A DNA stretch of 64,000 nt from positions 1-64,000 of the forward strand of contig CAZHTS010000020.1 in NCBI GenBank assembly GCA_964535315.1. Direction: 5' to 3'. Below, piece by piece: positions 42,018 through 50,522 of this stretch (the first letter of the stretch is position 1; every line of letters begins with the position of its first letter). Both the position numbers and the translations under genes were made by a program. Under the pieces are notes generated by a model. That model did no database searches, was not told the origin of the DNA, and saw only the letters and a list, made by a program, of their open reading frames with translations. The DNA comes from CAZHTS01 sp964535315 (GTDB lineage: Bacteria; Chloroflexota; Anaerolineae; Anaerolineales; Anaerolineaceae).

Positions 42018-42860
42018 ATGAAGAGCGAAACAGGCAATGTCAGTCGATGGCTGGTCTGGGTTGGGGCGGCGCTGGTGATTTTTTCGTTGTTTTCGGTATG
42101 GCTGGTTTTACACGAGCCGTTTGAAGTGGGTACGACCATCGTTCAGTTTCGCAACCTGACCCTGCCGGGGCAGGCGCTGGTGATTTTTCGCCAGTTGATC
42201 GGGTTGGGGTTGGGGACGTTGTTTGCCCTGTGCTTTTCTCCCGTCCTGTTCTTTGGCGGCGTTTATTTGTTTGTCTATTACCTGCGGGATTGGGTCCAGA
42301 CGCAAACCCGGCGCGAACGGCTGGGGCGCATGGAACTGGCGCTGCGCCAGATGACGCGTGAGGAGATCGAACAGGAGCGCATCGCCGACGCCCAACAGGA
42401 ACAAATGGTCGGTCAGCCGGCGCGCCCGCCGGCCCGGGCCGTGCTGGAAAAGCTGGAAGAGATCGAGACGCTGGTGGAGGGTAAACTGCACAACGCTTTT
42501 CCCGAGGAAAAGGCCGTGGTGTTGTCCAACCGGCGTATCGAGCAGGTGTATTACGATTTCATCGTGCAGTTCAAGGACGCCAACGATCCCCACCTGTTGG
42601 TTGAGGTGGTGTATGCGCCGCGCGGGCTGCGTGAGGGCTGGCTGCGCGAGCTATCCGGGCGGATGCAGCTGCAACTGGATCTGTATCATCGCACGTTGAA
42701 CTGTCCGGCGCGGGCGCTGGCGCTGTTGGTGACGGCCGAGGAACCCGCCGGGGACGTGGCCCGTTTTGGGCGCGGCGACGTGCGCCTGCATGCCATCAGT
42801 GAGACCGCGCTGCGGGCGGCGGGTAAAGAGGATTTGCTTAAGTGGGCCGCTAAACGTTAA
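42018..42860 (+). CDS. Two-helix membrane protein with cytosolic domain, unknown function
   Basis: This 280-residue protein has two N-terminal helices (about 10-32 and 52-85), a charged alpha-helical stretch (TRRERLGRMELALRQMTREEIEQERIADAQQEQ, likely coiled coil) and a C-terminal alpha/beta domain (about 135-280) containing LEEIETLVEGKLHNAFPEEKAVVLSNRRIEQVYYDF. No recognised family. ATG 42018 is chosen because AAGGAG at 42005-42010 is 7 nt upstream. It is convergent with the tatB-like gene and overlaps it by 4 bp. Confidence 0.6.
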   Translation: MKSETGNVSRWLVWVGAALVIFSLFSVWLVLHEPFEVGTTIVQFRNLTLPGQALVIFRQLIGLGLGTLFALCFSPVLFFGGVYLFVYYLRDWVQTQTRRERLGRMELALRQMTREEIEQERIADAQQEQMVGQPARPPARAVLEKLEEIETLVEGKLHNAFPEEKAVVLSNRRIEQVYYDFIVQFKDANDPHLLVEVVYAPRGLREGWLRELSGRMQLQLDLYHRTLNCPARALALLVTAEEPAGDVARFGRGDVRLHAISETALRAAGKEDLLKWAAKR

Positions 42861-43231
42861 TCGTCGTTCGGCGCCGGGGGGCGCAAAGTGGCGGCCTCCG
42901 CTGGGGGGGCAATGCGGGGTGTGACATCCATTTGCAGGTCGGCGTTGATTTGTTCGCCGACCTGTTTTGCTTCCTGGCGAAACTGGCGCGCCCCATTTTG
43001 CAGGTCTTTGAGGCTTTCTTCCATCCCGGCCTCGCGCACGATCTGGCGCGGCAGGTCACGCACTTCTTCCGAGGTTTTCAGCAGGTAGGCCCAGAGGGGC
43101 GAACGGACGATACGGTACACCAGGCGACCGGCCTGGCGGGCAGTCTTGAGCGAACCTTCGGGGCCCAGCACGATAAAGGCCAGCAATAAGATGAACAGGA
43201 ACTCGAGCGGGCCGACGTTAAAGATTTCCAT
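42857..43231 (-). CDS. tatB: TatB-like twin-arginine translocase subunit
   Basis: This 124-residue protein has the TatA/B architecture: an N-terminal helix beginning GPLEFLFILLLAFIVLGPEG, the hinge, an amphipathic helix (LKTARQAGRLVYRIV) and a long charged tail with coiled-coil character. The length and acidic N-terminus fit TatB, which binds signal peptides with TatC; TatA versus TatB cannot be settled from sequence alone. It lies 60 bp downstream of tatA in the same direction. No clear ribosome binding site. Confidence 0.75.
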   Translation of the reverse strand: MEIFNVGPLEFLFILLLAFIVLGPEGSLKTARQAGRLVYRIVRSPLWAYLLKTSEEVRDLPRQIVREAGMEESLKDLQNGARQFRQEAKQVGEQINADLQMDVTPRIAPPAEAATLRPPAPNDD

Positions 43232-43291
43232 AACGACTTTGGGTGGTAAAGAGATTGTCTGTGTGAAACCAGATCGTTCACCCGATCCAGG

Positions 43292-43474
43292 TTATGCGCC
43301 TTTGCCGGTTTTGTCGTCTTGTGCCTCATCTTTTGACTCGCCGCGCAGCCCATCGCGGAAGGCGCGAATGCCGCTGCCCAACTCGCCGGCAATCTTGCTG
43401 ATGCGCCCCACGCCAAAGAGCAGCAGGACGATGATCAGGATGATGCCCAGTTCTAACGGTCCTAAACGGAACAT
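43292..43474 (-). CDS. tatA: TatA twin-arginine translocase pore subunit
   Basis: A 60-residue single-pass protein that oligomerises to move folded twin-arginine precursors across the membrane. It has the family features: GPLELGIILIIVLLLFGVGRISKIAGELGSGIRAFR, with the conserved Phe-Gly hinge and an amphipathic helix. The start is ATG 43474 with AAAGGAG upstream. It has its own extended -10 promoter in the tatC-tatA gap. Confidence 0.93.
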   Translation of the reverse strand: MFRLGPLELGIILIIVLLLFGVGRISKIAGELGSGIRAFRDGLRGESKDEAQDDKTGKGA

Positions 43475-43495
43475 GTGATACTCCTTTCGATCAAA

Positions 43496-43512
43496 AAACG
43501 AACCGGTCGTTT
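43496..43512 (-). terminator. Weak hairpin with T-run between tatC and tatA
   Basis: On the minus strand AAACGA and TCGTTT form a 6-bp stem around a 5-nt loop (43512-43496), continued by a run of six T (to 43493). It may terminate part of the tatC transcript; the tatA promoter lies just upstream, so the stem would also begin the tatA mRNA. Confidence 0.4.
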
Positions 43513-43517
43513 GTTAC

Positions 43518-43526
43518 AGTATAACA
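43518..43526 (-). promoter_or_regulatory. Extended -10 promoter of tatA
   Basis: TGTTATACT on the minus strand, 44 bp before the tatA start codon, in the tatC-tatA intergenic region. It allows TatA to be made independently of, and in excess of, TatC. Confidence 0.5.
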
Positions 43527-43534
43527 CGCCGCCC

Positions 43535-44236
43535 TTAAGCCAGGGCTGCCAGAATGATGCTCAGACCGTACAATGCGATCATCGGCAACATGACCAGCAG
43601 CATGTTGACCGGGTCGACGGTGGGGCTGATGACGGCGGCGAGGATGGAGATGATCACCACTGCCAGGCGCCATTGCCTGGACAACATCCTGGCGTTAACC
43701 AGGCGCAATTTGGCCAGGATGAAGACCAGCAGCGGCATTTCAAAGCTCAACCCGATCCAGAACAGGATATTGGTGGTGAACTCGATGTAGCTCGCCAGGC
43801 GCGGGGTGGTGGGGGTCTCGGCAAAGCCGACCAGAAAGGTCACGGCTGCCGGCAGCATGACGAAGAAGGCGAAGGCTGCCCCGCCGGCAAACAGCAGGGT
43901 GGCGGCGGGCACGGACAGGTAGATCCACTTGCGCTCTCCCGGCGAGAGGGCCGGGAAGATATAGGCCAACACCTGGTAAAGGATGAAGGGCAGGGCAAGG
44001 ATGAAACCGCCCAGCAGGGCCACGCGAGTGTAGACACCGATGTTCTCGGTCACCTCGATGGCCTGCAAGACCTGCGGCCCGCCGATGGGTTGGGTGAGCA
44101 GGCGGATCAGATCGGCGGCGTAATACAGGGTGACCGCGACGGCGATGCCCAGCGCAACGAGGCTTTTGAGCAGGCGGGAGCGCAGTTCTTCCAGATGGCC
44201 CCAGATGGTGAGCAGGTTTTCTTTCGGGTGTGACAT
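43535..44236 (-). CDS. tatC: Sec-independent protein translocase TatC
   Basis: This 233-residue, six-helix core receptor of the twin-arginine translocase starts with a cytosolic segment containing HLEELRSRLLKS (the conserved SxxELRxR-like signal-peptide site). It has FxxxPxFxLPF-like LGGFILALPFILYQVLAYIFPAL and the LSFEMPLLVF segment. The start is ATG 44236 behind AAAGGCG. Clustering with tatA and tatB-like genes confirms the call. Confidence 0.95.
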   Translation of the reverse strand: MSHPKENLLTIWGHLEELRSRLLKSLVALGIAVAVTLYYAADLIRLLTQPIGGPQVLQAIEVTENIGVYTRVALLGGFILALPFILYQVLAYIFPALSPGERKWIYLSVPAATLLFAGGAAFAFFVMLPAAVTFLVGFAETPTTPRLASYIEFTTNILFWIGLSFEMPLLVFILAKLRLVNARMLSRQWRLAVVIISILAAVISPTVDPVNMLLVMLPMIALYGLSIILAALA

Positions 44237-44259
44237 AAACGCCTTTAATGCCAGGCCCT

Positions 44260-44265
44260 ATTGTA
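44260..44265 (-). promoter_or_regulatory. -10 element of tatC
   Basis: TACAAT on the minus strand, giving a leader of about 17 nt that contains the AAAGGCG ribosome binding site. Confidence 0.45.
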
Positions 44266-44304
44266 CCTGATTTTGAGGGCAGTGCGCACACGCGTTGTTT
44301 GCCG

Positions 44305-45852
44305 CTAATCTGCCCCGCAGCGTTTCCTTAACGAGAAATAAAAGCGCACCCCGCCGGGCGTCTGCTCAACACCGTAGCTGGAGCGGTGCAGTTCGAGGAT
44401 GTGCCGCACCACTGCCAGGCCCAGCCCGCTGCCGCCCAGCTCGCGGCTGCGGGATTTTTCCACACGGTAAAAATCGTCCCAGATTCTCGCTAATTCGGCT
44501 GCGGATATTGCGGCGCAGTCGTTTTCCATCTGGACGTGAATGTGACCGCCGGAATCGTACGCCGCCAGATGGACGCGCCCACCTTCGGGCGTGTAGCGGC
44601 AGGCGTTATTCAGCAGGTTGGCCAGCACCTGCTCGATGCGCAGGCTATCCCCCTCCGCCAGCAGCGGGGTTTCGGGCAGATCGACGGTCAGGGCGATCTT
44701 TTTGCTGGCGATCCAGGGCGAGAACTTTTTCACCTCGTAGCGGATCATGCGGTTAATGGAGATTTCCTCCAGCTTTAACTGGTATCTGCCGGTTTCCATT
44801 TGCGCCAGGTCGAGCATATCGGAGATGATTTGATTCATCTTTTCGGTTTCGTCCTGGATGATCTGGATGTACTCCCGTTTGATCTCGCCTTTGGCCATAC
44901 CGTCGATGACGCCTTCGCTATAGCCGCGGATGACGCTGATGGGCGTCTTGAGTTCGTGTGAAACGCCGGCTACAAAGAGCGTGCGCATCTCTTCCAGTTC
45001 TTTTTGCCTGGCGATCTCCTGCGCCAGTTTTTCGTTGCTCTCTTTTAAATCGGCGATGGTTTTGCTGAGGTTGGCCGACAGGCGGTTGAGGGTGCGCGCC
45101 AGGTTGCCCAGTTCGTCGTTGGATTTCAGCGTGCATTCCTGCGAAAAGTCGAGGTTGGCGATGCTCGCCGCGACCCTGTCCAGGTGGATGAGCGGCCGGG
45201 CGACCTGCCGCGAGAAGACGAAAGCCAGTACCAGGATGACGACGAACGCGCCCAGAAAATAGAGCAGGTAATAATCCCGGATGACCGAGGTGGCCTCGTC
45301 CACCGGGCGCAGCGAGGCGAAGATGTACAGCAGGCCGCGCGCCTGGCCGTTGCTGACGATGCTGCTGAGGGTGATGATGCTGGTACTGCCGTACTCGTTT
45401 TGGGCCGAATAGGTCAGGGTTTTGCCGGCGTCCAGCGCGGCTTTGTCCTTTAGATAGACCTCTTGCCCGTATTTTAACTGGTCGATGTAAAACTGGTTGC
45501 TTTGCCGGGGTACGTCTTCGGAGATGGACGAAACGACCGAGGTGTACGTCGTGGCGCTCCCGCCGGCGGCGTCCGTGTTTTGATTCCCCGGGTACTCCTG
45601 GATGTAATAAACTTCCAGCCCGTACTGCTGCGAATATTTCGTCACCGTCTCGACCAGGTCGCTGTCCATCAGCGAGGTCGATCTGGCGTAGGCGGCAGCC
45701 AGGGCGTGGGTGCTGGCTTCTACAGAAGCCCGTTTGCGGCTCAGGTAATAGCCCTCGAAAAAGATGGATTGAAACAGCAGCATCAACCCGACGAAGACGA
45801 CTACCGCCAGCGAAGTGAGGGCGAACAATTTAACGGTGATGCTTTTAAACAT
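44305..45852 (-). CDS. Sensor histidine kinase
   Basis: A 515-residue membrane-bound kinase: helices at about 8-30 and 195-215 flank a roughly 160-residue extracytoplasmic sensor. A HAMP domain follows (about 215-268), then HisKA with phospho-acceptor His299 in GVSHELKTPISVIRGYSEG, and an HATPase domain with NACRYTPEGG, GSGLGLAVV and PGGVRF. All catalytic boxes are present. It overlaps the response-regulator stop by one base (TAATG) and is divergent from an ABC exporter, which it probably controls. The ligand is unknown; a surface or envelope stress signal is inferred. Confidence 0.95.
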   Translation of the reverse strand: MFKSITVKLFALTSLAVVVFVGLMLLFQSIFFEGYYLSRKRASVEASTHALAAAYARSTSLMDSDLVETVTKYSQQYGLEVYYIQEYPGNQNTDAAGGSATTYTSVVSSISEDVPRQSNQFYIDQLKYGQEVYLKDKAALDAGKTLTYSAQNEYGSTSIITLSSIVSNGQARGLLYIFASLRPVDEATSVIRDYYLLYFLGAFVVILVLAFVFSRQVARPLIHLDRVAASIANLDFSQECTLKSNDELGNLARTLNRLSANLSKTIADLKESNEKLAQEIARQKELEEMRTLFVAGVSHELKTPISVIRGYSEGVIDGMAKGEIKREYIQIIQDETEKMNQIISDMLDLAQMETGRYQLKLEEISINRMIRYEVKKFSPWIASKKIALTVDLPETPLLAEGDSLRIEQVLANLLNNACRYTPEGGRVHLAAYDSGGHIHVQMENDCAAISAAELARIWDDFYRVEKSRSRELGGSGLGLAVVRHILELHRSSYGVEQTPGGVRFYFSLRKRCGAD

Positions 45853-46529
45853 TAATCCACCTCGAAGCGATATCCTGCGCCGCGGATTGTTTTGATGTAT
45901 TCGGCCCGCCCGGCGAGCTTTTCGCGCAGGCGCTTGATGTTGGTGTCGACGATGCGATCGTCGCCGAAATAATTCTCGCCCCAGATGTGGTCGAGGATGA
46001 CGTCGCGGCTGACGACCACGCCGCTATTTTTGACGAGCAGCAGCAGCAGGGAGAACTCGGTTGCCGAGAGGTTGACGCATTCGCCATCGATGATGACCTT
46101 ATGGGCGGCCTCCTGGATGCAAAAACCGCGGTCGATGCAGTGCTGACCTTCTTTTCGCTCCACGTTGTTTTCCATGCGTTTGAAGATCGCCCCGGCCCTG
46201 GCCAGCAGCACTTTGGGGCTGAAGGGTTTGGTGACGTAATCGTCGACGCCCAGCTCAAAACCCTTCAGGTTCGAGGGTTCGTCTGTCCTGGCGGTGAGCA
46301 TGATGATGGGCACGGCCGAACGCTGGCGGATGACCTTGCAGACCTCCCAGCCATCCAGGACGGGCAGCATGATGTCCAGGATGATCAGATCGATGGGGTG
46401 AGCGTCGAACTCGATCAACGCCTGAGCGCCGTTGCCCGCTTCGATCACCCGATACTCTTCGCCGAAGTAATCGCGCAGCAGCCCGGCGATACGCCGGTCG
46501 TCTTCAACAATCAGAACGGTCTTTTTCAT
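45852..46529 (-). CDS. OmpR/PhoB-family response regulator
   Basis: This 225-residue regulator has a receiver domain (Asp9/Asp10 acidic pair, phospho-acceptor Asp52 in LIILDIMLP, Lys101 in VTKPFS) and a C-terminal winged-helix domain (about 125-225) with LSATEFSLLLLL and TIRGAGYRFE. It binds DNA as a dimer at direct repeats. The start is ATG 46529 with AGGTGG 5 nt upstream; a GTG at 46538 is possible. The 46591-46628 repeats between it and the ABC operon are the likely binding site. Confidence 0.95.
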   Translation of the reverse strand: MKKTVLIVEDDRRIAGLLRDYFGEEYRVIEAGNGAQALIEFDAHPIDLIILDIMLPVLDGWEVCKVIRQRSAVPIIMLTARTDEPSNLKGFELGVDDYVTKPFSPKVLLARAGAIFKRMENNVERKEGQHCIDRGFCIQEAAHKVIIDGECVNLSATEFSLLLLLVKNSGVVVSRDVILDHIWGENYFGDDRIVDTNIKRLREKLAGRAEYIKTIRGAGYRFEVD

Positions 46530-46547
46530 CGGTTCCACCTGTCCCCT

Positions 46548-46556
46548 ATCTTAGCA
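46548..46556 (-). promoter_or_regulatory. Extended -10 promoter of the two-component operon
   Basis: TGCTAAGAT on the minus strand, predicting a transcript start about 12 nt before the response regulator start codon. Confidence 0.4.
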
Positions 46557-46590
46557 CAACCAGCCGGTTTCTTGCGCTGCCGGGGCGAAC

Positions 46591-46656
46591 TGTCAACAAA
46601 TTGACAAACAGGCGACAGGCTCCTGACACCATGAGCCTTGCCGGAGCGCCTATACT
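46591..46656 (+). promoter_or_regulatory. Response-regulator binding repeats and promoter of the ABC exporter operon
   Basis: GACA occurs at 46603, 46614 and 46625, exactly 11 bp apart, each preceded by T or C, matching the spacing of OmpR/PhoB-family direct repeats. TGTCAA (46591-46596) and TTGACA (46601-46606) also form a perfect 6-bp inverted repeat around CAAA. A TATACT -10 at 46651-46656 follows without a consensus -35, as at activator-dependent promoters. Transcription would begin near 46663, before AAAGGAG and the ABC gene at 46690. Confidence 0.6.
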
Positions 46657-46689
46657 GGGCCTGTTCGCATCAACTCAAAGGAGACGACT

Positions 46690-47559
46690 ATGAGAATTGC
46701 AATCAAAGATGTTTGCATGACCTATTCAACCGGAAAGCGGGCCCTGAACGCCATCAACCTGGAACTGGAAAGTCCGTGCCTGGTGGGGCTGGTGGGGCCA
46801 AACGGGGCGGGTAAGAGCACATTGATGAAACTGCTCACCACGCGTTTGCTGCAAACGGCGGGCAGTATCCATGTGGACGGGTTGAAACTGGCGGAGAACG
46901 AGGCCTACGTCAAAAGCCGGCTGGGATACCTGCCGCAAGATTTTGGGCTGTACGACGAGCTTTCGGTGCGCCAGTTTCTGGATTATATGTGCATCCTGAA
47001 AGGGATCGGCAAAGATGCGCCGACTGTGGTCGAGAAGATCATCACAGCTACCAACCTGGTGGAAAAGCGCAACGCCCGGATTGGCACGCTTTCCGGCGGG
47101 CAGCGCCAGCGGGTGGGCATTGCCCAGGCCCTGCTGGGCAACCCGGAATTGATGATCCTGGACGAGCCCACCGTTGGATTGGATCCTGAGGAGCGGGTCA
47201 ATTTCCGCAACCTGTTTTCCAGGAACGCCAGAGACAAGATCACCATCCTTTCCACCCACATCGTCGAGGACGTTCAATCCATTTGTAACCGCCTGATCGT
47301 GATCCACCAGGGGGCGATCCTGTTTGACGATGAGCCGACCGAATTGATCCGCCGGGCGCAGGGGCACGTGGGTGTATATGAAACGCGCCGCAGTGCGGAT
47401 ACTCCCCCAGAGCCCGATTTGCGGGTTACTGCGCGCGTCTTTACCGCCAGCGGCATTCAATATCGCATCGTGTGCGAGGCGCTGCCCGCCGGGGTGCGCC
47501 CGGTCGAACCCTCGCTGGAGGACGCTTACCTGTACCTGATGTCCGGGGAAGGAGCGTGA
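46690..47559 (+). CDS. ABC transporter ATP-binding protein
   Basis: This 289-residue ATPase energises the membrane proteins encoded next. It has Walker A GPNGAGKST, a Q-loop in YLPQDFGLY, the signature LSGGQRQRVGIAQALL, Walker B LMILDEP and the H-loop STHIVED. A C-terminal extension (about 215-289) is found in export-type ABC ATPases. Divergent from the two-component system and probably activated by it. The next gene starts 2 bp after its stop. Confidence 0.94.
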   Translation: MRIAIKDVCMTYSTGKRALNAINLELESPCLVGLVGPNGAGKSTLMKLLTTRLLQTAGSIHVDGLKLAENEAYVKSRLGYLPQDFGLYDELSVRQFLDYMCILKGIGKDAPTVVEKIITATNLVEKRNARIGTLSGGQRQRVGIAQALLGNPELMILDEPTVGLDPEERVNFRNLFSRNARDKITILSTHIVEDVQSICNRLIVIHQGAILFDDEPTELIRRAQGHVGVYETRRSADTPPEPDLRVTARVFTASGIQYRIVCEALPAGVRPVEPSLEDAYLYLMSGEGA

Positions 47560-47561
47560 GG

Positions 47562-49772
47562 ATGGATGGGGTGCAGATGATTTTTAAAGAGACCAGACGG
47601 TTGTTTTGCAACCGTATCTTTTTGCTGCTGTTTGCCGTGACCGTCACCGCGCCGCTGGCAGGGCACGTCTTCCCCCTGTTCATCCTGGCAGAATCGGAAA
47701 CCACGCGGGCCGTGTTGGCGCCGGTCAAGCTGGGCGCCTTGATCGCGGCCATCGCGTATGCTGTATTTACCATTTATGAGGCCGACCGTATGTACCGCAG
47801 CAACGTGGCGGGCATCCTCGAGGCGATGGTGGGCATCTTGCGGTTCAATGCGGCGAAAACCGGGGCGCTGATCCTCGCCGCCGTGTGCGCCGTGCTGGCG
47901 ACCACCCTGCTGCATCTGCCGTGGACGTTGAACGAACTGGAGGGCTTTTTCAACCTGAAGCAATATCTGTTCGCTTATCTGTTGATTCTGCTGCCGGCGG
48001 TCGTTTTCAGCATCCTGATTTCTACCGGCTTGTATCTGCTCGTGCGGCGTATGGACGTGAGCCTGCTGTTATACGGCGCCTTGTTTTACCTGAGCTACAA
48101 TAGCACCGAAAACTACCTGCTTCCCTGGATACAGACCGGCATCCCGGCTTACTCTGACCTGTTTGGCGACGCGCTGGCCTATCGCACCGGGTTGTGGAAC
48201 CGGCTGGTGTGGCTGTTGATTTCGGGCGGGGTGTTTGTGCTGGGGCTGTGGGGCAGCCGGCGTTATGAGAAGGGCGTGTTGCGCTCGGCGTGGATCAACG
48301 CCCGTAGGGCCGGCGTCATCCCGGTGCTCTTTCTGCTGCTGGCGGTCGGTTCGGCGTGCGGTTATGGGTTCGAGCCGTATTACGACGATTCCGCCGACAT
48401 GCAGTATGAATTGATCTCGAACAAGGACACGAAAACGGCGGTCATGAAAACGGTGATGACCGTCGAGAAGAACGAGGCGGTGAAGCTGACCGGCACCCAC
48501 CTGACCCTGGAGGTCGACACTGCCCGGGCAGAGGTATGGAGTAAGGGGCGTTATTTGCTGCGCAATACCAGCGGCGTTGCGCAGGAGGTCACTTTCTCGA
48601 TCCAGCCGGGCCACACCATCCGTTCCTTGCGCATCAACGGCGCACCGGCCGGTTACGAAGATTTGCACGTTACCCAGTACAACGGCCGGATGATGAAGTT
48701 TAACCTGCCGGCAGAGGCGGAGAACACCCTGGAGATCGAACTGGGGGGCAGGATCGAAGGCGATCGTTTGTTGCAGAACACGCTGGGGCTCGAGGTGATT
48801 GGCGACGAGTATGTGTACCTGGCGGGCAACGCGCTGGGGGCGGATTTGTACGTCGATGCCAGGGGGAACGTGACCAGCGGGCAGGTGACGCTGCCGGCGC
48901 ACCTGGCTCTCATCGTCCAGGGGCCGCAAAATGAGCAAATTGGCGAAGACGCCGGGCGTGGGACGAAGACCTGGGGGTTCCATACCAGCGGGCGCGGCCC
49001 GCTGACGCTCATCGCCGGCAGCTATCAGATGCAGAAAATCTCCGCCGGCGGCATCCAGATTGAGTTCTACTACCACCCCAAACACGCCGAAACGGTGCGC
49101 AAGATTCGAGCGGACGAGGTCATCCGCGAGGCGATCGATTATTTCACCGCCACGTTTGGGCCTCTGGATTATAAGAACGTGCCGTTGAAAATTGTCGAGG
49201 CGCCGGTGCTGATGATGGGTGGCATCGCCGCCGGGAACATCAGTTTTATCGGCGAGAGCATCCTCATGCCGTCTTCGTTCGCCCGGAGCGATGCAGCCAC
49301 AGGCAGGAGCGCCGGGGTCGAAGTCCTGGTGCACGAAATCTGTCACCAGTGGTGGGGGATTGGCGTCTATTTCCCGTTCACCGAAGGCGGCGCCTGGTCT
49401 TCCGAGGGATTGACGGTCTACTCGACCTACAAGTTTATGAAATACAAATACGGCGAGGCGTTTGCCAACGAGAACGGCCCGCGCTCCTGGAACGCCAACA
49501 TGGAGATGCTGCGCAGGAGTTTCTATTACCGCCAGCCGCAGTACCTGGACGTCGTCCCTTCTGGCTTTTTGTTCGATATCCTCTCCACGAACAATATGAT
49601 CGTGATTTACGACAAGATGGCGTTGATGATTCAGAAGGCCGAGACGACCCTGGGCGAGGAGAAGTTTGCGCGGGTGCTGGCGAAACTCTTCCGCCGGTAT
49701 AAGAACGGGCTGAGTTACGAGGTCTTTCTTTTCAACTGCGGCTTGAGTGAAGCGGAGGTGTCCGTTGATTAA
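47562..49772 (+). CDS. ABC-2-type permease fused to an M1-type metallopeptidase domain
   Basis: A 736-residue protein with about six helices in the first 265 residues (ABC-2-like permease half), then a large soluble, probably external, region. Residues about 310-735 resemble the beta domain and catalytic domain of M1 peptidases. Zinc-ligand motif: His591-Glu592-x-x-His595 in VHEICHQWW, with Glu615 in WSSEGLTVY. The H-to-E spacing is 19 residues rather than the usual 18. The G-x-M-E-N aminopeptidase motif is replaced by GGIAAGN, so ordinary aminopeptidase action is doubtful. ATG 47562 has AAGGAG upstream. Confidence 0.85.
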   Translation: MDGVQMIFKETRRLFCNRIFLLLFAVTVTAPLAGHVFPLFILAESETTRAVLAPVKLGALIAAIAYAVFTIYEADRMYRSNVAGILEAMVGILRFNAAKTGALILAAVCAVLATTLLHLPWTLNELEGFFNLKQYLFAYLLILLPAVVFSILISTGLYLLVRRMDVSLLLYGALFYLSYNSTENYLLPWIQTGIPAYSDLFGDALAYRTGLWNRLVWLLISGGVFVLGLWGSRRYEKGVLRSAWINARRAGVIPVLFLLLAVGSACGYGFEPYYDDSADMQYELISNKDTKTAVMKTVMTVEKNEAVKLTGTHLTLEVDTARAEVWSKGRYLLRNTSGVAQEVTFSIQPGHTIRSLRINGAPAGYEDLHVTQYNGRMMKFNLPAEAENTLEIELGGRIEGDRLLQNTLGLEVIGDEYVYLAGNALGADLYVDARGNVTSGQVTLPAHLALIVQGPQNEQIGEDAGRGTKTWGFHTSGRGPLTLIAGSYQMQKISAGGIQIEFYYHPKHAETVRKIRADEVIREAIDYFTATFGPLDYKNVPLKIVEAPVLMMGGIAAGNISFIGESILMPSSFARSDAATGRSAGVEVLVHEICHQWWGIGVYFPFTEGGAWSSEGLTVYSTYKFMKYKYGEAFANENGPRSWNANMEMLRRSFYYRQPQYLDVVPSGFLFDILSTNNMIVIYDKMALMIQKAETTLGEEKFARVLAKLFRRYKNGLSYEVFLFNCGLSEAEVSVD

Positions 49773-50505
49773 GATTTTGTGCTACGAGACAAAACGTCTG
49801 CTGTTTTCAAAGATCTATGCGGCGTTACTGGCCCTGACCCTGGCGTTTGCGTACTACGTGCTGAGCACCCAGACCATCCTGGGAGCGGCTTACACGGCGC
49901 CGTTTTCGCAATGGAGCTTTTCGTCCTTTGTGTGTCGCGTCGTTCCTTTTCTGATGGTGTTTGTGTTGTTTTTCTGCACCTATGTTTACTCAAAAAAGGA
50001 GATGGCGGTCAGGGCGATCACGTTGACCACGCCGCTTTCGGTACCGCAATACTATTTTTCCAGGATCGTGGCGATTGCCGTGGCCTATCTGATCACGGTC
50101 GTGCTGGTGTTGGGGTTGAGTTTTGGGTTTTATGCCGTCGTGTTCCGCTTTTACAATTTTGCGGACTTCGTGCGGCCCGTGCTGCTCTTTCTGGTTGCGC
50201 CCTCAATATTTCTGTTGGGGTTGGGGATGGCAGGCGGAGCGCTCAGTAATGGCTTGCAGTACGTGTTGATTTTGTTGACCTTTCTGTTGGGGATGTGGGA
50301 TGTGGCGCCGTTGGGGGCGGCTGGTCTGTTCAGTAAGGCTTTTGTGGATACCTACCCGCTGCAACTGCTGGCGGATGCGAGCGGCGAGGTGCCGTTTCTC
50401 ATCCCTGCCGGGCTGACGGCGAGCAGGTATGTGTGGGGGGCGCTGGGCCTGGCCCTGTTGGGGCTGGTTTGTTTTGGCAGGCGTCAGAAATACGAAAGAA
50501 GTTAA
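49765..50505 (+). CDS. ABC-2-type membrane permease
   Basis: This 246-residue polytopic protein (six helices) of the ABC-2 type acts as the second membrane half of the exporter. Its N-terminus (MIKILCYETKRLLFSK) mirrors that of the fused permease (IFKETRRLFCNR), indicating a related pair. The TTG at 49765 is chosen: GGAGG at 49754-49758 fits it and it overlaps the upstream stop. A GTG at 49747 would extend it into the previous gene. Confidence 0.85.
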   Translation: MIKILCYETKRLLFSKIYAALLALTLAFAYYVLSTQTILGAAYTAPFSQWSFSSFVCRVVPFLMVFVLFFCTYVYSKKEMAVRAITLTTPLSVPQYYFSRIVAIAVAYLITVVLVLGLSFGFYAVVFRFYNFADFVRPVLLFLVAPSIFLLGLGMAGGALSNGLQYVLILLTFLLGMWDVAPLGAAGLFSKAFVDTYPLQLLADASGEVPFLIPAGLTASRYVWGALGLALLGLVCFGRRQKYERS

Positions 50506-50522
50506 CCCAAAAAGGAGCAAGA

